Positions 1 through 7,349 of a stretch of DNA of 9,529 nucleotides are shown piece after piece. The number at the start of each line of letters is the position of its first letter. The first letter of the stretch is position 1. Source of the DNA: an uncultured bacterium (GTDB taxonomy: Bacteria; Planctomycetota; UBA1135; GCA-002686595); contig CADEGS010000175.1 in the NCBI GenBank assembly GCA_902826945.1, positions 1-9,529 of the forward strand. Reading direction: 5' to 3'. Below the pieces are notes generated by a model that was not told the DNA's origin, did not search any database, and was given only the letters and a program-made list of their open reading frames with translations. Position numbers and translations under genes: made by a program.

Positions 1-83
1 TGTAAGCAATCCTGAGGGGGTATGTAGAAGAATGCAATGCGGATCCTAAGCGGGGCTTCCTGAGTGATGCCGCGCTGGATCGC

Positions 84-698
84 TTGGTATTGGCCTCCGG
101 AGGTGTTCCGCGAGATTTTACGATCTTGTGTGCCGAGGCAATACAGGGTGCGCGGCGACGTGCGAATGCTCGAACGGCAGGAGTGCAGGACGTCAATCAA
201 GCAGCCGGATCCGTGGCAAAGCGAAAGATGAGCGAGTTGGAGGATGACGTTGCGTCCGACATAGCGCGTGCGCAAACGATACAGGGAGCACTTCAGTCGG
301 TTCGCGAATTCTTGCTGGCGGAGCAGCAGATCACTTTCATGCGAGTCGACTTCTTGGACAAGGAACGGCACCCGGACGAGTACTCGCTGACGCAGAGCCT
401 TATGGACTTCCGGATGCTTCACCTCATGAGTTCTGGCGTCTCAGATCCACACCATGCCGGGCACCGATCTGAGGTCTACCTTCTCGACCTCAGCCAGTAC
501 TCTGGGGCAAGGCTAAAGCAGAACCTTAGGGTCTTGGACTTCGAGAACAGTCACCTCGTTCTTAAGCGGACGCGGAGCAAGGAATCTGTTCAGGTCGGCG
601 ACACGGCACGGAAGTTAGTCGCGATTCTACGGCGTGGGCCGCTATTCAATCTCTCCCGACTGACTCCCAAAGGTCCAGGGAATGGGGATGCAGGCTAA
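84..698 (+). CDS. C-terminal part of an Orc/Cdc6-like AAA+ ATPase, 5' truncated or broken
   Basis: This is the 3' end of a P-loop ATPase-like gene; Walker A and B are absent, so they lay upstream or are lost. The segment GGVPRD near the start fits an AAA+ sensor-2 arginine. It is followed by a helical lid in the Orc1/Cdc6 style, where alternating Ala/Arg helices end in VQDVNQAA. The remaining 150 residues look like a winged-helix region (around VREFLLAEQQITF, then SLMDFRMLHLM). Plausible coding sequence continues upstream of the first usable start (TTG at 84) as RGYVEECNADPKRGFLSDAA, back to codon 6, but an in-frame TAA sits at 3-5 and no ATG or GTG lies between. The gene is therefore cut, frameshifted or edge-truncated. 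GC is about 57-58% in sampled lines, much lower than later genes. The TAA stop (696-698) lies inside the attC-like element. Proteins of this type can be DNA-associated or defence-linked, but nothing here settles the role. Confidence 0.5.
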   Translation: MVLASGGVPRDFTILCAEAIQGARRRANARTAGVQDVNQAAGSVAKRKMSELEDDVASDIARAQTIQGALQSVREFLLAEQQITFMRVDFLDKERHPDEYSLTQSLMDFRMLHLMSSGVSDPHHAGHRSEVYLLDLSQYSGARLKQNLRVLDFENSHLVLKRTRSKESVQVGDTARKLVAILRRGPLFNLSRLTPKGPGNGDAG

Positions 699-754
699 CC
701 CACCGATCCAACGGACGGCCCTTCGGGCCGCGGTTGATCGCCACCTCGTTGGCC
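693..754 (+). repeat. attC-like integron recombination site
   Basis: This 62-base imperfect palindrome has the layout of an attC site. The outer boxes are GGCTAAC (693-699, R''-like) and GTTGGCC (748-754, R'-like), complementary except for one T-G wobble. The inner boxes are GATC (705-708) with GATC (736-739), and AAC (710-712) with GTT (733-735), with an unpaired C at 709 in the left arm like the extrahelical base of L''. The centre is a perfect six-base stem, CGGCCC (716-721) with GGGCCG (725-730), closed by a TTC loop. The stop codon of the upstream ORF falls inside the R''-like box, and a new ORF can start just after the R'-like box; both are common in gene cassettes. Against this, the boxes do not match the strict RYYYAAC/GTTRRRY consensus, and no integrase gene is visible. 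It could instead be another dispersed palindromic repeat. Confidence 0.55.
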
Positions 755-756
755 AG

Positions 757-1161
757 ATGCACCCTAGCCAGTTGGAGGTAGAGGGCGAGTGGCCCGCTCT
801 CGGCGGGGCCTCGTGCGATCGACTCATCGTCGAGGAGTACTGCCATGCTGGCGAGCTCTGCGACGCGGCCAACGTCGTTTGGCTCCGGGTCGGCGCGTCG
901 TGGTATCGGCTCACGATCGACTGCGGCATCGTGATCTGGCGCAGGTCGGATGAGGGGCCAGCGGGCTATCTGATGCCCGAGTTGGAGGCGGAAGCTCGTC
1001 TCCGGGACCTCGGCAACGAGCTGGGGCTTGACGGCAAGGCTCTCGATGATGTCGTCGGTGCGGCGACGCCGGAGGCGGTGGAGGTCTGCTTCAGCTTCCG
1101 GGGAGGGCCACAACTCACGTTTCGTCAAGTTGCTGACCGGACGATCTACTACACCTGCTAG
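757..1161 (+). CDS. Hypothetical cassette-like small protein, 134 aa
   Basis: I do not recognise this family. The product from ATG 757 is soluble-looking, with no signal peptide or membrane segment, and rich in Glu, Asp and Leu. It has a likely beta-rich middle (VVWLRVGASWYRLTIDCG) followed by a helical stretch and a final strand ending YYTC. Five cysteines are present, without a clear metal-binding spacing. The frame also opens at ATG 682, which would give 159 residues, but the first 25 codons would then be read through the attC-like hairpin (ANPPIQRTALRAA). I prefer 757, three bases after the R'-like box, as in a cassette-borne gene, although no good Shine-Dalgarno precedes it. GC (60-72% in sampled lines) is intermediate between the ATPase remnant and the resident genes. 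Small single-domain proteins in such positions are often accessory factors or immunity proteins, but that is only a guess here. Confidence 0.6.
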   Translation: MHPSQLEVEGEWPALGGASCDRLIVEEYCHAGELCDAANVVWLRVGASWYRLTIDCGIVIWRRSDEGPAGYLMPELEAEARLRDLGNELGLDGKALDDVVGAATPEAVEVCFSFRGGPQLTFRQVADRTIYYTC

Positions 1162-1170
1162 CTACACGAA

Positions 1171-1200
1171 GCAGACGGGCGCTCTCGCCACGCCGCCTGC
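1171..1200 (+). terminator. Weak hairpin between convergent genes
   Basis: The 129-base gap between the small gene (ends 1161) and the convergent FGE gene (ends 1291) holds one imperfect hairpin. GCAG (1171-1174) pairs with CTGC (1197-1200) and CGG (1176-1178) with CCG (1193-1195) around one mismatch; an alternative inner stem GGCG/CGCC closes on CTCT. No T-run follows, so if it stops transcription it is not a classical intrinsic terminator. The rest of the gap shows nothing recognisable apart from the shift to higher GC near 1260-1310. Confidence 0.2.
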
Positions 1201-1290
1201 AAAGCAAACGATGCGCAGATCGGACGCTTCGCCAGCAGTGCCGGGCTAGTTGCCGGGAGTGCGCGGGACGTCTTGCTGGGCCTTGGGCGG

Positions 1291-2349
<1,059 letters not shown>

Positions 2350-2355
2350 GCCGCG

Positions 2356-2363
2356 ACTATACT
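2356..2363. promoter_or_regulatory. Overlapping divergent -10-like hexamers
   Basis: The only AT-rich patch near the FGE start is ACTATACT. Read on the minus strand it gives TATAGT (2361 to 2356), six bases before the FGE GTG, which would suit a leaderless or nearly leaderless transcript. Read on the plus strand it gives TATACT (2358-2363), about 108 bases before the sigma-fusion ATG. No TTGACA-like -35 lies 17 bases from either hexamer, so recognition by the housekeeping sigma factor is uncertain. Confidence 0.3.
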
Positions 2364-2401
2364 CGGCCGTTCCCCGCGCCCGCCGGGCCCGCGCGCGCGA
2401 G

Positions 2402-2443
2402 CGCCGTTTTTCCGGCCGTTTTCCCCGGTCGAGCGCAGCGCTC
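2402..2443 (+). promoter_or_regulatory. Candidate operator region: repeated CGTTTT-C motif and a palindrome
   Basis: The leader of the sigma-fusion gene contains CGCCGTTTTTCC (2402-2413) directly followed by CGGCCGTTTTCCCC (2413-2426), with a third related copy CGGCCGTTCCCC at 2364-2375. The copies therefore flank the intergenic region. Downstream is a perfect inverted repeat, GAGCGC-A-GCGCTC (2431-2443), ending 28 bases before the ATG. Tandem and palindromic motifs in a short divergent region are what an operator or ECF-type promoter would look like, but in DNA of this GC content chance is a real alternative. Confidence 0.25.
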
Positions 2444-2457
2444 GCGCCCGCCGGCGG

Positions 2458-2464
2458 AAGGAGG
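2458..2464 (+). promoter_or_regulatory. Strong ribosome binding site of the sigma-fusion gene
   Basis: AAGGAGG is a full anti-16S match seven bases before ATG 2472. It fixes the start of the sigma domain and rules out the much longer open frame that runs upstream to 1587. Confidence 0.75.
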
Positions 2465-2471
2465 GATCGCC

Positions 2472-5459
2472 ATGCGGGCCCCCGAGGACGAGCTCTTCGC
2501 GCGCTTCCGAGCGAGCGGCCGCCCGGAGCTCCTCGGGCGCGTCTACGACCGGGTCGCGCCGGAGCTCCTGCACGTCGCGCTGCACCTGCTCGGCCGCCCG
2601 GCCGAGGCGGAGGACGCGCTGCAAGCGACCTTCCTGGTCGCGATCGAGAAGGCGCGCGACTGGGACGCGGCGCGGCCGCTCTTGCCGTGGCTGCTCGGCA
2701 TCCTCGCGCGCCAGGCGCAGCAGGCGCGCGCGCGCGCCGCGCGCCGGCCGGACCCCGAGCGCCTGGCGCCGCGCGCGAGCGAGCCGGTCGGCGCCGACCT
2801 CGAGCGCGAGGAGCTCGCGCAGGCGCTCGACCGCGCGCTCTTCGCGCTGCCCGAGGCGACGCGCAGCGCGCTCGTCCTGCGCCTGCGCCACGGGCTCGAC
2901 CCGATCGAGATCGCGCACGCGCTCGGGCGGCCGCCCGGCACCGTGCGCGCGCAGCTCTCGCGCGGGCTGGAGCGGCTGCGCCGGCTCCTGCCCGCGAGCC
3001 TGGCCGGCGGCTCGCTGTCGGCGCTCGAGCCGAGGTCGCGCGGCCTCGACGCCGTGCGCGCCGCCGTCGTGACCCACGCCCGCGCCCAGCTCGCCTGGCC
3101 CGCCGCGCTCCTCGGAGGACTCGCCGTGAAGAAGCTCGTGCTCGCGGCGGCGCTCGTCGCCGCCCTCCTGTGCGTCCCGCTCGCGCGCGCCTGGCTGCGC
3201 GCGCCGCGTCCCGCGCGGCCCAGCGCCGCTCCGGCCGCGACGGCGGCGCTGGCCGTCCCCGAGCGACCCGCCGCGCTGCCCGCGCCGGAGCCCGATGCCG
3301 CGGGCGAGGAGCGCGTCGCGCTCGGGTCCGCGCGGCCGGACGCGCCTGCGCCGGCGCCGGTCGAGACCGGCGCGCTGCGCGTGCGCGTGCGCGACGCGGG
3401 CGGCGCGCCCGCCGCGGGCGAGTGGGTCGCCGTCGACGTGCTCGCGCAGGAGCGAGCCTTTCCGTTCAGCGTCTGGGCGCGCTCGGACGCGAGCGGCGTG
3501 GCGCTCCTCGCCGACCTGCCGCCCGGCTTCGCGACCGTCGCGCTCCTGCGCGGCCGCCAGGACGGCGTGGCGATCGAGGCCGGCCGCACGGCGGAGCTCA
3601 CGCTCGCGCTCGTGAGCGGGATCGACGTGCAGGGCGAGGTCGTCGACGACGCGGGGCGGCCCGTCGCGGGCGCCGAGATCTGGGTCGCGCGCCGCTGGAG
3701 CTTCGCCGAGGGCGCGGTCGTCGCGCGCGCCGACGCCGCCGGCCGCTTCGGGGTCGCGGGCCTCTCGCGCGACCACGCGCTCGGTGCGCGCGCGAGCGGC
3801 TGGGCCAGCTCGCTGCTCGTGAACCCGCAGGGCGATCCCGGCGCGACGGTCGCCGTGCGCCTCGTGCTCGACCAGCGCGCGGCGACGCTCGAGGGCGTCG
3901 TGCAGGACCCCGAGGGGCGGCCGCTCGAGCGCGCCGAGGTCCTGTGCGGCGCCGAGACGCCCGAGGAGACGCGGCGCCTGGCCGACGGCACGGTCGCCTT
4001 CGGCCCGCCGCCCGCGCGCGCCGTGACCGGAGCGGACGGCCGCTTCCGGCTCGAGCACGTGCGCGCCGGCGCGCTCCCGGTGCGCGTGCGCCGCGCGGGC
4101 TTCACGCCGTTCGCGGACGCGCTCGACGCGCGCGACGGGCCGTGCGCGATCGTGCTCGACCCCGCCGTCGCGACGCTCGAGGGGCGCGTGCAGGACGCGC
4201 GCGGCGCGCCGGTGCGCGGGGCCACCGTGCTCACCACGCCCGAGTCCTTCCTCACGCTGCGCACCTGGACCGACGGCGCGGGCGGCTTTCGCCTGGCGGG
4301 CCTGCCCGCGGGCGCGGTGACGGTCGCGGCCTGGCACCCCGAGCTCGGCCGCGACGAGCGCGCCTTCGACGTCGCGCCCGGCGCGCGCCTCGCGTGGGAG
4401 GCGCGGCTCGCGCGCCAGCTCGCCTTCGAGGGGCGCGTCGAGGACTCCAGCGGCGCGCCGCTCGAGGGCTGGACCGTCGTCGCCTGGCGCGGGCGCGAGA
4501 TCGTGCGCAGCTCGGCGCCGAGCGATGCCGCGGGCGCGTTCCGGGTCGAGGTGGAGGAGGACGGCGCGCACACGCTGCGCGTCCAGGGCAAGGGCGGCTG
4601 GCGCGCGTTCCCCGCGCTCACGCGCCGCGGCGTGCGGCCGGGCGAGGGGCCGCTCGTGCTGCGGCTCGAGGAGGAGCCGCTCGGCCGCGTGCTCCTGCGC
4701 GTCGTCACCGAGGGCGGCGCGCCCGCGCGCGCGCAGGTCTCGGTCTGGCACGAGGAGGAGGCGCTCTACCGCCAGTTCGAGGTCGACCCAGAGGACGGCC
4801 ACGTCGCGATCGAGCACGTGGTGCCGGGGACGCTCGAGGTCTCGCTGCAGAGCGCGGAGCACCCCTGGCGCTGGCTCGATCCCGTGCGGGTCGGGCCGGG
4901 CGAGACGGTCGACCTCGGCGCGCTCGTGCTCGCGCGCGGCGGCACGCTCGAGGGCGAGCTCTCGGGTCTCCCCGACGAGATCGCGCGCGGCGTCCGGCTG
5001 ATCGTCACCGAGGAGCGCGGGCGCGAGGCCGCGGGCGTCGAGCTCGTCGGCCGCCGCTTCCGCTCGGGCGCGCTCGCCGACGGGCGCTACCTGCTGCTCG
5101 CGCAAGGCGACGGCGTGTGCTCGCGCAGCGTCCCGTTCGAGCTGGCCGCGGGCAGCACGCCCTACCTCGCGCTCGGGCTCGAGCGCGCGGCGGTGCGCGC
5201 GCTGCGGCTCTGCGTGCCCGAAGGGGTGAGCGCCGTCCCGGGAGGCGTCGGCTGCCAGCTCTTCGACTCTCGGGACGGGCTCGTCTGGTCGGGCGGCGCG
5301 CCCGTGCAGGGCGGCGCCGTCGCGCTGGTCGTCTCCGCGCCGCCGGGGCGCTACCGGCTCGTGGCGCGGGGCGGCGCGCTCGGGCTGGAAGCGCCGTTCG
5401 AGCTCGTCGGCGGCGAGGAGGACGAGCCGCCGCTCGAGCTCGTGCTCGAGCGCCGCTGA
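2472..5459 (+). CDS. ECF-type sigma factor fused to a membrane segment and carboxypeptidase-regulatory-like domains
   Basis: The product has 995 residues. Residues 8-92 are sigma-70 region 2: A46-E-D-A-L-Q-A-T-F-L matches the core-binding helix, and LPWLLGILARQAQQ the promoter -10 helix. Residues 115-178 are region 4, with the helix-turn-helix DPIEIAHALGRPPGTVRAQLS. After a linker, KK at 220-221 precedes a hydrophobic span (222-237) followed by ARA (238-240); the positive flank predicts an inside N-terminus and an outside C-terminus. A Pro/Ala linker (241-298) leads to about eight beta-sandwich-like units starting near residues 299, 383, 471, 567, 649, 737, 823 and 906. Units 2-5 carry the CarboxypepD_reg signature (for example LEGRVQDARGAPVRGATV, later GGFRLAGLPAG). 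Ordinary ECF factors have about 200 residues and a separate anti-sigma; none is adjacent here. ECF factors with C-terminal extensions are known, including in Planctomycetes. The inferred role is direct envelope sensing linked to transcription. Divergent from the FGE gene and convergent with the next gene. Confidence 0.88.
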   Translation: MRAPEDELFARFRASGRPELLGRVYDRVAPELLHVALHLLGRPAEAEDALQATFLVAIEKARDWDAARPLLPWLLGILARQAQQARARAARRPDPERLAPRASEPVGADLEREELAQALDRALFALPEATRSALVLRLRHGLDPIEIAHALGRPPGTVRAQLSRGLERLRRLLPASLAGGSLSALEPRSRGLDAVRAAVVTHARAQLAWPAALLGGLAVKKLVLAAALVAALLCVPLARAWLRAPRPARPSAAPAATAALAVPERPAALPAPEPDAAGEERVALGSARPDAPAPAPVETGALRVRVRDAGGAPAAGEWVAVDVLAQERAFPFSVWARSDASGVALLADLPPGFATVALLRGRQDGVAIEAGRTAELTLALVSGIDVQGEVVDDAGRPVAGAEIWVARRWSFAEGAVVARADAAGRFGVAGLSRDHALGARASGWASSLLVNPQGDPGATVAVRLVLDQRAATLEGVVQDPEGRPLERAEVLCGAETPEETRRLADGTVAFGPPPARAVTGADGRFRLEHVRAGALPVRVRRAGFTPFADALDARDGPCAIVLDPAVATLEGRVQDARGAPVRGATVLTTPESFLTLRTWTDGAGGFRLAGLPAGAVTVAAWHPELGRDERAFDVAPGARLAWEARLARQLAFEGRVEDSSGAPLEGWTVVAWRGREIVRSSAPSDAAGAFRVEVEEDGAHTLRVQGKGGWRAFPALTRRGVRPGEGPLVLRLEEEPLGRVLLRVVTEGGAPARAQVSVWHEEEALYRQFEVDPEDGHVAIEHVVPGTLEVSLQSAEHPWRWLDPVRVGPGETVDLGALVLARGGTLEGELSGLPDEIARGVRLIVTEERGREAAGVELVGRRFRSGALADGRYLLLAQGDGVCSRSVPFELAAGSTPYLALGLERAAVRALRLCVPEGVSAVPGGVGCQLFDSRDGLVWSGGAPVQGGAVALVVSAPPGRYRLVARGGALGLEAPFELVGGEEDEPPLELVLERR
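3114..3119 (+). promoter_or_regulatory. Internal ribosome binding site before an in-frame GTG
   Basis: GGAGGA lies six bases before GTG 3126 (codon 219 of the fusion gene), in the same frame. Starting there would give a 777-residue protein opening MKKLVLAAALVAALL with ARA at the c-region, a textbook Sec signal peptide, followed by all the beta domains but no sigma domains. The sequence shows the site; whether ribosomes use it is inference. See the matching finding. Confidence 0.45.
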
Positions 5460-5474
5460 GGCGCGCGGCGCGTT

Positions 5475-7145
5475 TCAGGGCTCCGGCGGCCAGAGCTCCC
5501 AGTGCGCGCTCTGCGCGAGCGGCGCGCCGAAGCGCTCGACCAGGCCGGGGCGGAAGCGGTCGATCAAGGCGCGCACGCCCGGCGGCGCCTCGCGCGGGAA
5601 GAGCAGGTAGTGCGGGGCGTCGCGCAGCCCGAGCGTCTCGTCCACCTGCCCGAGCCGCACCTCCCAGGTGGCCTCGTCCACGCCGACGATCGTGCGCCAC
5701 GCGTAGTACGAGACCGCCGGGCCCGTCACGTAGCCGGCCGGCACCAGGCCCACCGCGCCGGCTGGGAGCACTTCGGCGATCTCCGCGCCGGCGGTGGAGG
5801 GCAGCGGCGTCGGCGGGCCGCCCGCGCGCGGCGGGTCGTCGGCGGGGCCGGGAGCGCGCCACAGCGCGCGGATCGCGCCCGCGCGCGCGACCGCCGGCAG
5901 CCGGACGAGCGCCGCGAGCAGGACCAGCGGCGCGAAGCCGCCGCGCAGGCGCGCGAGCGGGCGGCCGAGCAGGTCGAGCGCGACCGCGGCCAGCGCCGCC
6001 ACCGCGGGCGCGAGGTTCAGGAGGAAGTTCGTCTGCCCGTCGAGCGCGCCGGCGCCGTCGTAGGTGTGCCGGTAGAGCAGGAGCTGCGAGAGGAAGGCCC
6101 CCAGCGCGAGCGGCAGCGCGAGCGAGGCGCGCGCTCCGCTCGCGCGCGCCGCGCGCGGCCGCGCGCGCGCGCGCCAGGCGGCCGCGAGCGCCAGCACGAG
6201 CCCCGCGCCCGCCAGGGCCAGGATCCAGGGCGTGCAGAAGAAGGAGAGGCGCACGAGCTGGCGCCGGCTCCACTCGGCGAAGGGCGCGCTGCCGTCGAGG
6301 AGCGGGCGCCAGAGCAGGGCCGCGCGCTCGGCGACCGAGCCCGCCGCTCCCGGCACCCACGCGCGCACCCACAGGCCGTGCGCGGCCATCGGCGCGAGCG
6401 TCGCGCCGCCCAGCACGAGGCCCTCGCGCAGCGCCGCGCGCCAGCCGCGCGCGGCGAGCGCCTGCAGCACGAGCCCCGGCACGAAGAAGAGCGGCGTGAA
6501 GGTCACGAGCGAGGCCGCCAGCGCCGCCAGCGCACAGCCCGCCAGCGCGCGCGCGCGACCGCTCGCGATCCAGCGCGCGTGGAAGCCGAGCGCCACGAGC
6601 AGGAGCGGCACGCAGGCGTTCTCGTAGTTGACGAGCCCCGCGCACACGATCCCGATCGGCAGCATCGCCGCCAGCGCCAGCGCGAGCAGCGCGCGCTGCG
6701 CGCCGTCGCTCGCGCGCAGCGCCCACCACAGGGCCAGGAGGCCGAGCGCGTTCCCGAGGAAGAAGGGCAGCCGCAGCGCGCCCTCCGCGCCGCGCGGCGG
6801 CGCGCGCCCCGCGCGCCACGCGCTGTCCCAGCCGTCGGGGCCGAAGAGCGCCAGCGAGGCCCAGCCGAGGAGCGGCACGGCCGGCGGATGGTTCGGGTAG
6901 ACGTAGAGCGGCTGACCCGCCGGCGGCAGGTCCACGTTGAAGACCGGATAGCCGCCGTGGCGCAGCAGGCCGACGCGCTCGTAGTTCACGGCGAAGAGCG
7001 CGAAGCAGCTCCCCTGGAACCCGTCCACGCCGCGGTCGAACGGCGCGCGCAGGTCGCGCGCGCGCACGACGAGCGCGGCGAGGAGGAGCAGCGCGACCCC
7101 CGCGCGCTCGAGCCGGCGGAGGCGCGGGTCGGGACCGGTCGCCAT
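5475..7145 (-). CDS. GT-C family polytopic membrane glycosyltransferase (GT39/ArnT/PMT-like)
   Basis: A 556-residue integral membrane protein with roughly ten or more hydrophobic spans. The first membrane helix (about 16-28) is followed by a loop with Asp37, Asp41 and FQGSCFALFAVNYERVG, the place of the catalytic acidic residue in GT-C enzymes. About 45 residues later comes YPNHPPAVPLLGW; an HPP motif there is typical of the PMT_2/ArnT group. The C-terminal region from about residue 460 is soluble and probably extracytoplasmic. GT-C enzymes move a sugar from a polyprenyl-phosphate donor to lipid or protein on the outer face of the membrane; donor and acceptor cannot be read here. The ATG has a partial Shine-Dalgarno (GGATGG, six bases upstream). 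A cytoplasmic loop around residues 330-345 is encoded by an alternating CG tract. The gene ends 15 bases from the convergent fusion gene and is divergent from the second glycosyltransferase. Confidence 0.8.
   Translation of the reverse strand: MATGPDPRLRRLERAGVALLLLAALVVRARDLRAPFDRGVDGFQGSCFALFAVNYERVGLLRHGGYPVFNVDLPPAGQPLYVYPNHPPAVPLLGWASLALFGPDGWDSAWRAGRAPPRGAEGALRLPFFLGNALGLLALWWALRASDGAQRALLALALAAMLPIGIVCAGLVNYENACVPLLLVALGFHARWIASGRARALAGCALAALAASLVTFTPLFFVPGLVLQALAARGWRAALREGLVLGGATLAPMAAHGLWVRAWVPGAAGSVAERAALLWRPLLDGSAPFAEWSRRQLVRLSFFCTPWILALAGAGLVLALAAAWRARARPRAARASGARASLALPLALGAFLSQLLLYRHTYDGAGALDGQTNFLLNLAPAVAALAAVALDLLGRPLARLRGGFAPLVLLAALVRLPAVARAGAIRALWRAPGPADDPPRAGGPPTPLPSTAGAEIAEVLPAGAVGLVPAGYVTGPAVSYYAWRTIVGVDEATWEVRLGQVDETLGLRDAPHYLLFPREAPPGVRALIDRFRPGLVERFGAPLAQSAHWELWPPEP
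6141..6174. repeat. Alternating CG tract inside the glycosyltransferase gene
   Basis: This 34-base run is almost entirely alternating C and G, interrupted by CC and GGCC. It encodes an Arg/Ala-rich loop (RARARPRAARA) on the minus strand. Such tracts can form left-handed DNA and are slippage-prone, but in this genome they may simply reflect codon bias; a shorter one lies at 2724-2746 in the sigma domain. Confidence 0.4.
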
Positions 7146-7349
7146 GGCGCGCCATCCGAGCGGCTCGGGCCGGCCCGGTCAACGGACGGCGCCGCGCGCC
7201 GGCGCGCGAAAAGGTCGCCCTCGCGTTCGCCGTGCGAGGGGGGAGGGTATGGTTTCCGGGTCCGCGCGCGAGCGACCGGCAGGCCTGCCCCGACCCCCGC
7301 ACCGGCGTCCGCCGCGGGGCGGCCGCTCGCTCCGGGCGGGTCGCCACCC
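7146..7349. promoter_or_regulatory. Divergent intergenic region between two glycosyltransferase genes
   Basis: These 204 bases must hold the promoters of both neighbours. A seven-base perfect stem, CCCTCGC (7218-7224) with GCGAGGG (7234-7240), encloses a nine-base loop. Just after it is a purine-rich GGGGGGAGGG and a TATGGT hexamer (7248-7253), the best -10-like match for the plus-strand gene, about 97 bases before its ATG. No convincing -35 is seen. The hairpin could be a regulator site or leader structure; I cannot decide. Nothing else is recognisable here. Confidence 0.3.

Noticed and set aside
646..1128. 160-codon minus-strand frame opposite the small cassette-like gene
   Set aside because: It is read through the attC-like hairpin, has no signature, and its orientation disagrees with the cassette layout. 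It is less certain than the other rejections because the plus-strand gene is itself unrecognised.
1203..1253. Possible second attC site after the small gene (AAC near 1207, GTT near 1250, GGACG-CTT-CGCC centre)
   Set aside because: Only the core AAC/GTT triplets and a four-base interrupted stem pair; the inner boxes do not match, unlike at 693-754.
5005..7347. 780-codon minus-strand frame overlapping the first glycosyltransferase
   Set aside because: Same strand but a different frame, Arg-rich and without membrane helices; the 5475-7145 frame has the GT-C features.
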